From Methylocystis echinoides (lineage in GTDB: Bacteria > Pseudomonadota > Alphaproteobacteria > Rhizobiales > Beijerinckiaceae): a stretch of DNA of 64,000 nucleotides. The stretch spans positions 105,361 through 169,360 of the forward strand of contig NZ_BSEC01000005.1 in the NCBI RefSeq assembly GCF_027923385.1, read 5' to 3'. The stretch's first letter is position 1; every line of letters starts with the position of its first letter. Shown piece after piece: positions 33,716 to 45,281 of this stretch. A program made the position numbers and the translations under genes. Under the pieces are notes generated by a model, which was not told where the DNA came from, searched no databases, and saw only the letters and a program-made list of their open reading frames with translations.

Positions 33716-34561
33716 TCAGCTCTTTGCCAACGCGTCAGATCCCGTGATCAGCTCCAGGAGCTCAGTCGTTATTTCGCCTTGCCGCGCGACCCCCTCCTGT
33801 TGCTTGAGCTGTTGGAGCTTTTTCTCGACATTTCCATGGGCCGATTCCATGGCCGCAAAACGTTCGGCGTTCTCGCTCGCAATTGATTCGACCGCGGCCT
33901 CCGTCAGCATGGCGAAGACATATTCGGCCATCAGCGATTCATGCAGGGCGACCGGCTTCAAATTGAAGAGCGGCGGCTGGCGTGGTTGCTTAGCTGCAAG
34001 CGCCTTCAGGTCGAGAGGCAACACCAAACGTGTTTCAATCGCAGGCGCGCCACCCTGGCGGTGGCGCGCATATACTGCCTCTACGCGCGATACTTCGCCA
34101 TTCGCGATCAAAGCGTAAAGTTTATTCACAAGGCGATAGATGATCTCCGGCGCCCCGGCTAAACGCGTCGCCATCGGCGCCTTCCAGGCCATTTCTCTGC
34201 CCCGCTCCGTCACCAGCGCCGACCCGCGCGATCCCAGCACGAACAACAAGTCTGTTTGACCTAGCACCCCCTCTGCAGCCTCGAGTAGCCGCGCGTTGAA
34301 GCTCCCAACAAAGCTGTGCTCCGCCATATAGAGGACCGCGGCTTTCTTTGCAGGGCCTTCTTGCCTCTCGGCGACCGGCTCCGCCATGAGCGGCAGAGTA
34401 CTGGCCAACGCCGCGCCGACGGCTTCGGTGTAGCGAGCTGCGGCGGGGAGCGCGTGTAGGGTTTCTTGCAGCCTCATCCCCGCAAGCGAGCGCATAGCCC
34501 CAACGATCTCGCTCAACTCGTGGATGCTCCCGATGTGCGCCTGGATCTCAGCGAGCCGCAT
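33716..34561 (-). CDS. atpG: N-type ATPase gamma subunit
   Basis: A 281-residue gamma subunit, the central shaft of the F1 part. N-terminal helix MRLAEIQAHIGSIHELSEIVGAMRSLAGMR matches the usual gamma start, and the C-terminal helix (LLELITGSDALAKS) is shorter and diverged, as expected for N-ATPases. It is the last gene of atpDCQRBEFAG. Its ATG overlaps the atpA stop (TAATG). Confidence 0.85.
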   Translation of the reverse strand: MRLAEIQAHIGSIHELSEIVGAMRSLAGMRLQETLHALPAAARYTEAVGAALASTLPLMAEPVAERQEGPAKKAAVLYMAEHSFVGSFNARLLEAAEGVLGQTDLLFVLGSRGSALVTERGREMAWKAPMATRLAGAPEIIYRLVNKLYALIANGEVSRVEAVYARHRQGGAPAIETRLVLPLDLKALAAKQPRQPPLFNLKPVALHESLMAEYVFAMLTEAAVESIASENAERFAAMESAHGNVEKKLQQLKQQEGVARQGEITTELLELITGSDALAKS

Positions 34562-36090
34562 TACTTCTCATCCTGTAGCTCCGGAGCGCCGGCCAATAAT
34601 TCCAGCGCATGGAGGAGGCGATTACGCAGATCTTCTGATAGAGCCTCAGACTTCTCATCTAGCGATAGGGCTTCTGGGCAATGCTGAGCCAACCAAGGAC
34701 CGAGTCGGCTTCGGAATTTTTTAACCTCTTCAGGACGTAGCCTGTCCAGAACACCAGCATTCAAGGCTAAAAGGAGCGCCACCTCTTCGCCGAGCGCTAG
34801 CGGAGCAAACTGAGCCTGCGCGAGCACGGCGCGTATCCTTCGCCCGTGTTCGATGGTCTTTCGGGTCCGCTCATCCACCATTGTGCCAAAGCGGGTGAAG
34901 ACCTCGAGCTCCAGAAACTGGGCGTATTCGAGCCGCAAGCTTGCCGATAGCCCTTTCAGCACCGGGGCCTGGGTCTTGCCGCCGACGCGGGAAACGCTCT
35001 TGCCAATGTCGACTGCAGGCTTTTGATCTTCATAAAACAGACGTGGGTCAAGATAGATCTGCCCGTCGGTAATCGAGATGAGATTCGTTGGTATGTAGGC
35101 GCTGATGTTGCCGGCCTGTGTCTCGGCGATCGGCAAGGCTGTCAACGAGCCGCCCCCACGCTCTGGCGCGAGCTTCGCCGCCCGCTCGAGAAGCCGGGAA
35201 TGAATGTAGAAAACGTCTCCGGGGTAGGCCTCGCGGCCAGGCGGCCGCCTGAGCAGGAGTGAGATCTGCCGGTAGGCCGCCGCATGTTTTGTCAGATCGT
35301 CGATTACAAGCAACACATCGGCGCCGCGCTCGACAAAATATTCGGCCATCGTGCAGGCTGAATACGGCGTGAGCCATTGAAGACCAGGCGAGGAATTGGC
35401 TTCACCCACGACAAATAGGCAGCGTTCCGGCGCGCCGTAACGTCGAATGGCGTCAATCACCTGGGCGACCGACGACGCTTTTTGCCCAATCGACGCATAA
35501 ATACACAACACGCTGCTATTGCGTTGGTTTATCATGGTGTCGACGGCAATCGCCGTCTTACCTGTTCCCCGGTCCCCGATAATGAGCTCGCGCTGCCCTC
35601 GCCCTATCGGGATCATGGCGTCGATCGCCAATAACCCTGTCGCGAGCGGACGAGTGACCAGCGCGCGGTCAATGATCGTCGGCGCCCGCCGTTCGGTCGG
35701 CGCCGCCGAAGTATCAGCGATGGGGCCCTTGTCATCTAGCGGCGCGCCGAGGGCGTCGACAATGCGGCCGAGCAGCGAATAACCGACAGGCGTGCGCGCG
35801 ACCTCTCCGGTTCCGCGGACGATGCTGCCTGAAGTGATGGGACCCATGTCGCCGAGCAGCATGCAACCTATCAGATCTTCACCGAGATCGACCGCCAGTC
35901 CCCGCACGCCGCCCTCAAAAATCAGAAGTTCGTCGAGGCGCGTGTGCGGTAGCCCTGAGACCGTAGCGACTCCGTCGCCGACCTTTTCTACGCGGCCGAT
36001 TTGCTCGAGCCGTGGCTCCAGCTCGATCTGCTGGATTTTGGCGCGGCTGATTTTTGCCCAATCACGCAAGTCCGCCGAAAGCTCGGTCAT
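34561..36090 (-). CDS. atpA: N-type ATPase alpha subunit
   Basis: A 509-residue alpha subunit with a P-loop GDRGTGKT in IPIGRGQRELIIGDRGTGKTA and the non-catalytic site pattern of alpha subunits. Other landmarks: VEKVGDGVATVSGLPHTRLDELL, CIYASIGQKASSVAQVI, and AYPGDVFYIHSRLLERAAKL. The ATG at 36090 gives MTELSADLRDWA and overlaps the atpF stop (ATGA); a start 15 codons upstream would overlap atpF more. It forms the hexamer with beta. Confidence 0.93.
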   Translation of the reverse strand: MTELSADLRDWAKISRAKIQQIELEPRLEQIGRVEKVGDGVATVSGLPHTRLDELLIFEGGVRGLAVDLGEDLIGCMLLGDMGPITSGSIVRGTGEVARTPVGYSLLGRIVDALGAPLDDKGPIADTSAAPTERRAPTIIDRALVTRPLATGLLAIDAMIPIGRGQRELIIGDRGTGKTAIAVDTMINQRNSSVLCIYASIGQKASSVAQVIDAIRRYGAPERCLFVVGEANSSPGLQWLTPYSACTMAEYFVERGADVLLVIDDLTKHAAAYRQISLLLRRPPGREAYPGDVFYIHSRLLERAAKLAPERGGGSLTALPIAETQAGNISAYIPTNLISITDGQIYLDPRLFYEDQKPAVDIGKSVSRVGGKTQAPVLKGLSASLRLEYAQFLELEVFTRFGTMVDERTRKTIEHGRRIRAVLAQAQFAPLALGEEVALLLALNAGVLDRLRPEEVKKFRSRLGPWLAQHCPEALSLDEKSEALSEDLRNRLLHALELLAGAPELQDEK

Positions 36091-36833
36091 GTCGCTATTA
36101 GCTCCGATCTGATCGCGCCGAAAGCGCTTCGCCACGAATAGCCCAAGGTCGCGTTACGAAAATGGAGTTCGGCGCCAGCGACGAGGTTGGGATCGACATT
36201 GAATTCAAAGCTGACCTGTGCTCCCAGCGACCCACGAAGGCGCGCGCACCAGATTTCTTTGGTGTTGTTGTCTAAAGGCAACGGGGTGACGATCGTCACA
36301 GCAGGGTCACCGCCATGCTCACTATCGACGAGCGCGGCTCTTTCAGTCTCTGGAAGGGAAGCGAGCTGTCCTTCTAATTTTGCAAACCAAGGCTCTGTTC
36401 TCACATCGGTAGGCATCTCCCCTAATAGACGCTCTGCAACCTGGTCCGTTAAATCGAGCGATATGCTCCGGGCTGCTAAAGCCGCTTGCGCGCGCTCATC
36501 CGCGAGCGTTTTGCGCCCCTCTTCAAGAATAGCCTCGGCGTCGCTTTCGGCTTGTGCCCGTCGGGCCTGGGAAGCCTGCTCAGCTGCAGCCGAGGCCGTT
36601 TTTAACATGGCTTCCCGTTCCCCAGAGACGGCAAGTCGTTCGGCTTCCGTCGCAGCGAGTAACCGCTTCGCTTCTTCTGCGGCTGCATTCGCTTCCGAAG
36701 ATTGTTTCTCCATTTCCTGCCGCCGCGCATCAATCATATTGAGCGTCGGCTTGTACAACAGGCGATGGAGCAGCCACACGAGGATGGCGAAGTTGATCGT
36801 CTGCAGGCCGAGTGTCCACCAATCGAAGGTCAT
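36087..36833 (-). CDS. atpF: N-type ATPase b subunit
   Basis: A 248-residue stator subunit. One N-terminal membrane span (FDWWTLGLQTINFAILVWLL) is followed by a long Ala/Glu/Arg-rich coiled coil (residues about 35-140) and a C-terminal domain unlike short b subunits (SFEFNVDPNLVAGAELHFRN). That end resembles the delta-like tail typical of N-ATPase b subunits, which lack a separate delta gene. Indeed, no atpH-like gene is in the operon. Confidence 0.85.
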   Translation of the reverse strand: MTFDWWTLGLQTINFAILVWLLHRLLYKPTLNMIDARRQEMEKQSSEANAAAEEAKRLLAATEAERLAVSGEREAMLKTASAAAEQASQARRAQAESDAEAILEEGRKTLADERAQAALAARSISLDLTDQVAERLLGEMPTDVRTEPWFAKLEGQLASLPETERAALVDSEHGGDPAVTIVTPLPLDNNTKEIWCARLRGSLGAQVSFEFNVDPNLVAGAELHFRNATLGYSWRSAFGAIRSELIAT

Positions 36834-36836
36834 GGA

Positions 36837-37079
36837 TCACCCGGAATAGGGATTGGCGAATAGCAGCAGCAGCGCGATGACAAGGCAATAGATCGCCGTT
36901 GTTTCGATCATCGCCAGGCCGACAAAAAGCGTCCGCGAAATCACCCCGGCGGCCTCTGGCTGTCGGGCGATCGCTTCCATGGCCGCCGCGATCGCTCGCC
37001 CTTCAGCGAGCGCGGGGCCCACGGCCCCCATGGAAACAGCGACTGAGGCGCCGATGATGCTGATGATTTTGGGGTCCAT
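36837..37079 (-). CDS. atpE: N-type ATPase c subunit (rotor ring)
   Basis: An 80-residue two-helix proteolipid. Loop AIARQPE (Q40) and the C-terminal helix with Glu59 ([10 protein letters not shown]) are conserved. Glu26 in the first helix lies where Na+-driven c subunits have Gln or Glu, so each site has two carboxylates (Glu26, Glu59) plus Thr60/Thr61/Tyr64. This pattern is reported for N-ATPase and some Na+-ATPase rings; whether the ion is H+ or Na+ cannot be decided from sequence alone. Confidence 0.93.
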   Translation of the reverse strand: MDPKIISIIGASVAVSMGAVGPALAEGRAIAAAMEAIARQPEAAGVISRTLFVGLAMIETTAIYCLVIALLLLFANPYSG

Positions 37080-37088
37080 AGAGCCTCC

Positions 37089-38669
37089 TTAGCCTTTCTC
37101 AACGCTTCCGATCGCGGCGCCGATAAAAACTGTCGCGAGAACAGTGAAGATATATGCCTGAATGATGCCGAGCAGTCCTTCCAGCAACATGAGGGGCACT
37201 GGGACGAAAAGCCCGGCAAGCGCTACAACCAGGCCGATCATAAACTCTCCGCTCATCACATTGCCGAACAGGCGCACCATGAGCGAAAACGTGCGCGTCA
37301 CTTCGGAAACGATATTAAGCGGCAGCATGATGAGCTTCGGCTCAGCGAAACTCGAGAGATACTTGAGAAATCCACGGCTTCTTATCCCGAAGTAATGCAC
37401 GGAGAAGAATACAATGAGCGCAAGCGCCGCCGGCGTTTCCAGTTTACTTGTCGGCGCTTCAGCTCCCGGGACCAAAGAGGATAGATTCGCAGCCACGAGA
37501 AATATGAATAGGGTCCCGAGCAAAGAGAGGTAGGGTCTGGGATCTTTCTGCAGGACGTCCTCAATTTGCTGCATAACGCCCATGACGATGAGCTCCAGCA
37601 CAGCCGCGCGTCTATCGGGGACGGAAGGCAAGCTGCGGGTTACAAGCCACGAGCCGATGGCTAACGCCAGCATGATAGCCCAGGTCGTCACGACTGGGCG
37701 GGTGATGGGGACCGGTCCTATCTGGAAAATAACCGCACTCTCGAGCGGGGAATGTTTTCGAGCCGGCGCCCGGGTAGTTTTCTGTCCTTCAACAAGCTTA
37801 GAGAGCCTATCAGACGCCTCAACGGCCGGGCGAAAATGAGGATCGAGCCTGAGTGCTGCCTCGAGATCCTGCCGGGCAAGCGGTAAATTGCCTTGCGCGC
37901 GATATACATCGGCGCGGTCGACGCGGGCTTGGAGAAATTCCGGATTGAGCTGGATCGCCTCCGACAAGTCCCGGAGCGCGTTGTCGAGGTCTCCCTTCGA
38001 ACGGAAGAGCGTCCCACGCTTCCAGTGAAGCTCAGCCGATTTTGGGTCCCGCCTGATGGCCTCGGTGATGTCCGTGAGCGCCCGGTCGACGTCACCATTC
38101 GCAAGGTAAGCGTCGCCGCGGCCAACGTAGGCTTTGACTAAATCAGGATCGATCTCCAGAACCCGCCCATAATCGGCGATGGCGGCGTCCCATTCCTTTC
38201 GGGCTTGAAAAGCCTCTGCTCGGCCGAGGAGCGCGAGGACGAAGTGCGGTTGCGACGCTAGCGCTCGAGTGTAGTCCGCTATGGCGCGATCATAGCCTTG
38301 CTTATCATATAACACGGCCGCCCGAGTGGCGTAGGCAGCAGCCGATCTTGGGTCAAGTTGCAGCGCATGTTCCACATCGGCGATGGCGCGGTCGAGGTCT
38401 CCCCGCGCGCGATAGGCTTCGCCGCGATTTAGGTACGCCGCAATCCGGTTGCTTTTGCTCTCACGCCGCCCTTTGACAATGATTTTGCTGCAGCCTTCGA
38501 TTCGGCGTTCTAGTTTGGAACTGAAACACTCCCCAATTTGGCCAGACTGGGAGAAGCTCGCCGCCGCCGACATTAATAGGACCGCCACGGCGAGAGCGGA
38601 GAAAATCCCCGGTCGCAGGTTTACGACGTAACGCAAAAGAGAGGGGCCGGCTGCCCAAGTAAGGGCCAT
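37089..38669 (-). CDS. atpB: Exported six-TPR domain fused to N-type ATPase subunit a
   Basis: A 526-residue protein, more than twice the usual length of subunit a (about 220-240). Residues 1-40 contain a signal-like span (GIFSALAVAVLLMSAAA). Residues 41-65 carry CFSSKLERRIEGCSKII, typical of exported TPR proteins. Six 34-residue TPRs follow (about 75-276; e.g. AYRARGDLDRAIADVEHALQ). A linker (about 277-307) leads to a complete subunit a (308-526) with AANLSSLVPGAE, the essential Arg466 in MVRLFGNVMSGEF, and QAYIFTVLATVFIGAAI. No stop or in-frame ATG lies between the parts. The ATG at 38669 follows the atpR stop by one base; a start 18 codons earlier is less likely. The TPRs would lie in the periplasm, where subunit a N-termini are. 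No precedent known to me. Confidence 0.88.
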   Translation of the reverse strand: MALTWAAGPSLLRYVVNLRPGIFSALAVAVLLMSAAASFSQSGQIGECFSSKLERRIEGCSKIIVKGRRESKSNRIAAYLNRGEAYRARGDLDRAIADVEHALQLDPRSAAAYATRAAVLYDKQGYDRAIADYTRALASQPHFVLALLGRAEAFQARKEWDAAIADYGRVLEIDPDLVKAYVGRGDAYLANGDVDRALTDITEAIRRDPKSAELHWKRGTLFRSKGDLDNALRDLSEAIQLNPEFLQARVDRADVYRAQGNLPLARQDLEAALRLDPHFRPAVEASDRLSKLVEGQKTTRAPARKHSPLESAVIFQIGPVPITRPVVTTWAIMLALAIGSWLVTRSLPSVPDRRAAVLELIVMGVMQQIEDVLQKDPRPYLSLLGTLFIFLVAANLSSLVPGAEAPTSKLETPAALALIVFFSVHYFGIRSRGFLKYLSSFAEPKLIMLPLNIVSEVTRTFSLMVRLFGNVMSGEFMIGLVVALAGLFVPVPLMLLEGLLGIIQAYIFTVLATVFIGAAIGSVEKG

Positions 38670-38670
38670 A

Positions 38671-38952
38671 TTAGCCGTCTCTTTGATGCCGCAGCGCAAG
38701 CTGGCGAGCAATAAGAAGGCCAATAAAGGTGGCGAGCAAGGGCATGGCCCCCATGCGCGCCATGAAAAACAACAGGGTCGTCACCCCAATTATTCGGGCC
38801 GCTGTGAGGGTTGAAGGGACCATCCAGCCCGAACCCGCGGCAATGTGCGCCACTGTTGCACGCATGGCCGCGAAATACGCGAGCCCAAAAACGAAGCCCG
38901 ATAGGGCTGCAGCGGCTGCCGGTAAAGCGATCGAAACAAGCTCGAGAGTCAT
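38671..38952 (-). CDS. atpR: N-type ATPase-specific membrane protein AtpR
   Basis: A 93-residue protein with three membrane spans, found only in N-ATPase operons. The pattern ALSGFVFGLAYFAAMRATV, ARIIGVTTLLFFMARMGAMPLL, FIGLLIARQLALRH includes charged Arg residues inside spans, as reported for AtpR. Thought to help assemble or stabilise the c ring. The ATG at 38952 overlaps the atpQ stop (ATGA). Confidence 0.82.
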   Translation of the reverse strand: MTLELVSIALPAAAAALSGFVFGLAYFAAMRATVAHIAAGSGWMVPSTLTAARIIGVTTLLFFMARMGAMPLLATFIGLLIARQLALRHQRDG

Positions 38953-39228
38953 TCGCTTTGCATCCTCTTCCAGGCTAGCGCGCATCCAAGCGCGAGGCCG
39001 ATTGCGAGCAAGCTCAAAGTCCAAAAAATACCGGAAGCGAGACGGCTATCTAGCCAGCGCCCAACAAAGACGCCGATCAACGTAGGCGTCACAATTGTCC
39101 AGCCTAAAGCGCCGATAAGCGCGAGGTTGCGGCCGAGCGGACGCTCCCCTTCATGCTGGCCAAGCGCGCGGCGGCGCCGCCGTAACCTGACGGCTTCCTC
39201 AAGATTTTCGTGGTTCTCTCGCTTTCCC

Positions 39229-39236
<8 letters not shown>
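38949..39236 (-). CDS. atpQ: N-type ATPase AtpQ (AtpI-like) membrane protein
   Basis: A 95-residue AtpI-like protein with two spans (LALIGALGWTIVTPTLIGVFVG and IFWTLSLLAIGLALGCALAW) after a basic N-terminus (EEAVRLRRRRRALGQHEGE). Likely an assembly factor for the c ring. The ATG at 39236 gives MNEGKREN and overlaps atpC by 8 bases. Confidence 0.82.
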
Positions 39237-41328
<2,092 letters not shown>

Positions 41329-41550
41329 TTAGCATTGCCACTCCCACTGGCCCATGTAATCGTTCCATTCCCAGCAGACGCCCGGGTTGAGGGGACGCCA
41401 AGGCCGGCTCCAATCGCGGTGCTGGTATCGCCAGTGCGCGCCGTAATTCTGCATGTTCCCGTCACCAGGAAACTGGCCGGCGCGTTGGGCCTGAGCCACG
41501 GGTGCGGCGAAGAACAATCCTGCCAGGGTGAGGAGAGCAAGTTTACGCAT
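41329..41550 (-). CDS. Small exported HRDW/WxWxC protein, family 1 (copy 2)
   Basis: A 73-residue protein with a signal peptide (ALLTLAGLFFAAPVAQA). Mature part: NYGAHWRYQHRDWSRPW, then GVCWEWNDYMGQWEWQC at the very end. Same plan as 8816-9043 and 49246-49473. It is followed by copA downstream of it on the same strand after a 330-base gap. Function unknown. Confidence 0.7.
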   Translation of the reverse strand: MRKLALLTLAGLFFAAPVAQAQRAGQFPGDGNMQNYGAHWRYQHRDWSRPWRPLNPGVCWEWNDYMGQWEWQC

Positions 41551-41881
41551 TTCACTGCCTCCAATTCAGGGCCGTGCCGCCAGGTTTGCCTTTTCGGGCT
41601 GATCCGCGGCGTCCTTGTTGTCAGAGGAAGAAATGTAGGGTGTTCAAGCTTCGAGGGAACGATCCATTCTGGCGGGTTTATAGAACGACGAGGGCGCTCC
41701 CAGGCGAATACAGTCACAGGGGCGCGTTCGTAAATGCCGTTGGAACTGAAGGCCGCAAGCATTGATTGCTTAGCGCCTCATCCTACCTTCAGCGTCTTTG
41801 GCTGCTAGGGCCACACACAGGCATGAGCTTGGAGCCGACCAACAAGCCGACCGGCGCCAAGATGGAGCAATTCCCTGTTGT
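41551..41881. other. Intergenic region between family 1 gene and copA, no gene seen
   Basis: About 330 bases with only chance frames. No IS end or tRNA was found. Confidence 0.4.
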
Positions 41882-44164
41882 CTAAGTGATTCCAGGAAAC
41901 GGCGGCATGATTGGCAGACGCTTAGGCTCGATCCGGGCCCGCCGGAGCCTCAGTGAATTGGCGACGACGCTGACAGAGGACAGCGCCATGGCCGCCGCAG
42001 CGATTGTGGGCGACAGCAAAAGACCGAAGGCGGGATACAGCGCGCCTGCAGCGACAGCCACGCCCGCTGCATTGTAGATAAAAGCGAAAAAGAGGTTTTC
42101 TCGGATATTTCGCATGGTCGCCTTTGACAGACGTCGCCCGCGCACGATGCCGCGCAGGTCCCCTTTTAGCAGAGTGACGCCTGCACTCTCGATCGCCACA
42201 TCGGTTCCCGTACCCATGGCGATACCCACATCCGCCGCCGCTAACGCTGGGGCGTCGTTCACGCCATCTCCCGCCATAGCGACAATCCGGCCGGATCGAC
42301 GCAAACGGGCGACAACCTCGCTCTTATCCTGCGGTAGTATTTCTGCCTCGACCTCGGAAATGCCCAGCCGTCTCGCGACCGCTCGCGCCGATGTCCAATT
42401 GTCGCCTGTGAGCATGACCACGGAGATTCCATCAGCAATGAGCGACTGCAGCGCGTCCTGCGTCGTCTCCTTGATCGGATCGGCGATTGCGATGACCCCG
42501 GCCGGGCGGCCATCTATAGCGACGAAAATCGCCGTCGCCCCATCCTGACGCAGCCGCTCGGCAACGGCATCGAGCGCCGCGGCGTTTACGCCGAGCTCTT
42601 CCATAAAGCGCCGATTGCCAATGGCGACAGCGAGCCCGCCGATGCGACCGGTCACGCCCTTTCCGACGGGCGAGTCAAAATCCGTGGCCTCGGTGAGGAT
42701 TACGTTTCGTTCATAGGCCGCCTGAACAATCGCCTGCGCTAGTGGATGCTCGCTTGCGCGCTCAAGGCTTGCCGCGACTCTCAGAAGCTCGTTTTCTGTT
42801 ACTTCTGCGACCGGGCGGATGGCCGTTACCCGCGGCTTGCCCTCCGTCAGCGTGCCAGTCTTGTCGATGACGAGCGTGTCAACTTTTTCCAGACGCTCAA
42901 GCGCTTCGGCGTTCTTGATCAGGACGCCCGATTGCGCTCCGCGCCCGACGCCGACCATGATAGACATTGGGGTCGCGAGGCCAAGGGCGCAGGGACAGGC
43001 GATGATGAGCACCGAGACAGCTGCGATTAGCCCATAACTCATTCTAGGCTCAGGCCCCCAAATCGCCCAGGCGGCAAAGGCGATGATCGCGACGAGGATC
43101 ACCAGAGGCACGAACCAGCCGGAGACCTGATCAGCGAGACGTTGAATCGGCGCGCGGCTTCTTTGGGCGGAAGCGACCATGTCTACAATGCGAGAGAGGA
43201 TCGTATCGCTGCCAACCTTGTCAGCCCTCATCACGAAGCTGCCGGTCTGGTTGAGAGTGCCGCCGATGACATTGTCTCCAACGCTTTTGGTCACCGGCAT
43301 GGACTCGCCCGTCACCATGGACTCGTCCACCGAGCTTCGACCCTCGACAAGGGCCCCATCGACTGGGACCTTCTCTCCAGGGCGCACACGCAAGCGGTCG
43401 CCAACACGGACCTGCTCCAGAGCGACCTCCTCGTCCGAACCATCATCCCGAACACGCTTCGCCGTGACCGGCGCAAGGTTGAGCAGGGCGCGAATAGCCC
43501 CGCCCGTCCGTTCCCGCGCGCGCAGTTCGAGAACTTGTCCAAGGAGCACCAGCACTGTGATAACAGCCGCGGCCTCGAAATAGACAGGAACAGAACCGTT
43601 CGCGCTACGAAACGTCTCTGGAAAGATTGAAGGGACAAAGACTGCGATAACGCTATAAATCCATGCGACGCCCGTACCCATCGCGATGAGCGTGAACATG
43701 TTGAGGTTTCGAGTCAGGAGCGACTGCGCGCCTCTGACAAAGAAGGGCCAACCTCCCCACAGAACCACCGGGGTTGCCAAGGCAAACTGCAACCAACCGG
43801 ATTCTTCCGGCGAGAAATAATCGTGGAGATTGAGGAAGTGGCCGCCCATCTCCAGTAGGAAAACAGGCACCGTTAGCGTCAGCCCAACCCAGAATCGCCG
43901 CGTCATATCTGTAAGTTCGGCGCTTGGTCCCTCCTCCACGGTCGAAACGACGGGCTCCAGCGCCATCCCGCAAATTGGGCAGTTCCCGGGCCCGACCTGG
44001 CGAATTTGCGGATGCATGGGGCATGTGTAGATCACCCCTCCTTCGGGAGGAGTATCGCTCTGCCCAGGCTTTACAGGCTGGCCGGGAGAGGCATGCGAAG
44101 GGTGCGGATGAGAATGCGTCGTATGTTCAGCCGGGTCTGAGTGATGATGATGTTCGTGACCCAT
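41882..44164 (-). CDS. copA: CopA-type Cu(I)-exporting P1B-ATPase
   Basis: A 760-residue P1B-1 ATPase. The N-terminus is His-rich ([23 protein letters not shown]) and instead of a ferredoxin-like CxxC domain carries one heavy-metal-binding domain, [26 protein letters not shown] (46-72). Core motifs: TGES (285-288), CPC (390-392), DKTGT (434-438), SEHPLA (471-476), GDGVNDAP (632-639). YN (697-698) and [13 protein letters not shown] near the end fit Cu(I) selectivity. It pumps Cu(I) into the periplasm, where the Cus systems could take over. The ATG is preceded by CCGGAGGAAACA. A truncated second copy lies at 50246-51168. Confidence 0.93.
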   Translation of the reverse strand: MGHEHHHHSDPAEHTTHSHPHPSHASPGQPVKPGQSDTPPEGGVIYTCPMHPQIRQVGPGNCPICGMALEPVVSTVEEGPSAELTDMTRRFWVGLTLTVPVFLLEMGGHFLNLHDYFSPEESGWLQFALATPVVLWGGWPFFVRGAQSLLTRNLNMFTLIAMGTGVAWIYSVIAVFVPSIFPETFRSANGSVPVYFEAAAVITVLVLLGQVLELRARERTGGAIRALLNLAPVTAKRVRDDGSDEEVALEQVRVGDRLRVRPGEKVPVDGALVEGRSSVDESMVTGESMPVTKSVGDNVIGGTLNQTGSFVMRADKVGSDTILSRIVDMVASAQRSRAPIQRLADQVSGWFVPLVILVAIIAFAAWAIWGPEPRMSYGLIAAVSVLIIACPCALGLATPMSIMVGVGRGAQSGVLIKNAEALERLEKVDTLVIDKTGTLTEGKPRVTAIRPVAEVTENELLRVAASLERASEHPLAQAIVQAAYERNVILTEATDFDSPVGKGVTGRIGGLAVAIGNRRFMEELGVNAAALDAVAERLRQDGATAIFVAIDGRPAGVIAIADPIKETTQDALQSLIADGISVVMLTGDNWTSARAVARRLGISEVEAEILPQDKSEVVARLRRSGRIVAMAGDGVNDAPALAAADVGIAMGTGTDVAIESAGVTLLKGDLRGIVRGRRLSKATMRNIRENLFFAFIYNAAGVAVAAGALYPAFGLLLSPTIAAAAMALSSVSVVANSLRLRRARIEPKRLPIMPPFPGIT

Positions 44165-44191
44165 TGTTTCCTCCGGCTGAGCTTAACCTGA

Positions 44192-44401
44192 TCAGACTTC
44201 GCGGCTCTCTGACTTATCAGTCGGCGGCGTGTCCTGGCGGTGGCCATGTCCATGGTGCATGAAGAGATGCATCAGCGGGCATGCGAGCACGACTAAAAAC
44301 GGGAGGGCGTCAAGGATATGCCTCCAATGCCAATAAATGAGGAATGCGGCTGCTATTGCGTAGAGAAATAGGATGGGCGTTCTTGGGAGTGAAAATCTCA
44401 T
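44192..44401 (-). CDS. DUF2933-type small membrane protein
   Basis: A 69-residue two-span protein (ILFLYAIAAAFLIYWHW, ALPFLVVLACPLMHLFMHH) with a His-rich tail (HHGHGHRQDTPP). DUF2933 proteins commonly accompany copper P-ATPases. GAGAGGCG lies before the ATG at 44401; a start 7 codons upstream is possible. It is 27 bases upstream of copA on the same strand, so probably cotranscribed. Function unknown; the His cluster may bind metal. Confidence 0.78.
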   Translation of the reverse strand: MRFSLPRTPILFLYAIAAAFLIYWHWRHILDALPFLVVLACPLMHLFMHHGHGHRQDTPPTDKSESREV

Positions 44402-45281
44402 GTTTCGCCTCTCGGGTCTCATTCAGATTCCATTTGGGACTTCATTACTTAATCACAGGCTATTCCCGGGACCAATCGCTGGCTTAACGGATCCTCCTTT
44501 CCAAGCTTTCTGCGCCAAATGACCGGCTCGTAAGGGGTGCAGCCTCGCTAATTAAATGGCTGCGCGCCGAGATAAGGCGCTCTCCTTCACTCACAAACCT
44601 AAGCGCCGACGCACCGAACCGGCAGGTTTTAGCAGAGCCTTCAGGCTCCCTTCTTCGAGTGTGTCAGGGGCTGCCGGCACTCCATTCATCAGAGCTAGCT
44701 TTTTCCACTTGTTTCGTTCGTGCCGAACCCTCCAAAGCCGAGCTTACTCTATCTGCCAAGAGAGGCGCTCTTCGGCGCAAGGTCATCCCGACCCCAAAGA
44801 TTGGAGACACCGCCAATCCTTCCCGCTCGAACACAGCCCACTTTCACCATACACCACGGCCCGCCAGGACAATTTCGACAAATATGCACTCTTCATCGAG
44901 CGGGCGTTGACGCTGATCCGCCCAGGCGATCCCAGGTAAGATTCGGTCCTCTCACGGCCTGTGCCGCCGCGATAAGATTGAGCTCGCCGACTTTTTCTTC
45001 AAGGGTCATAATGCCCCGAATGGGAGTCGGCGTGATTCATGGCGACGCTCGACTTTGTTTTGGGCGACCCAATCTTCCCCTTGATCTTGTCGGTCAGGGC
45101 GAGAGTGGTGATATACCCCAAATAGAGATGCCGGGCGCTTTTGCGAAAGGCTGTTCGAACTCCCTCCCATAAAACTCGGTCTTATCGTTACTGGCGCCAA
45201 ACGATGGGGGTACGAGCATGCCGCTTTCGCGAGCCCGTACTAACGCGACAGGACCGCAAGGGCCGAACAGGAATCTCGACG
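44402..45281. other. Region of decayed or chance frames
   Basis: About 880 bases. Open frames on both strands show no family I recognise. A short QDNFDKYALFIERALTLIRPG at 44864-44932 resembles the motif before the PG of DNA methylases, but the similarity is too short to call. No rRNA, tRNA or IS end was found. Confidence 0.35.

Noticed and set aside
38669..38723. Earlier start of the TPR-AtpB protein overlapping atpR
   Set aside because: The downstream ATG lies one base after the atpR stop, a normal spacing for this operon; the upstream part overlaps atpR by about 50 bases without reason.
44556..45172. Several open frames between the DUF2933 gene and the glucoamylase-like gene
   Set aside because: No start signals, overlapping on both strands, no motif longer than about 20 residues; listed as an unassigned region.
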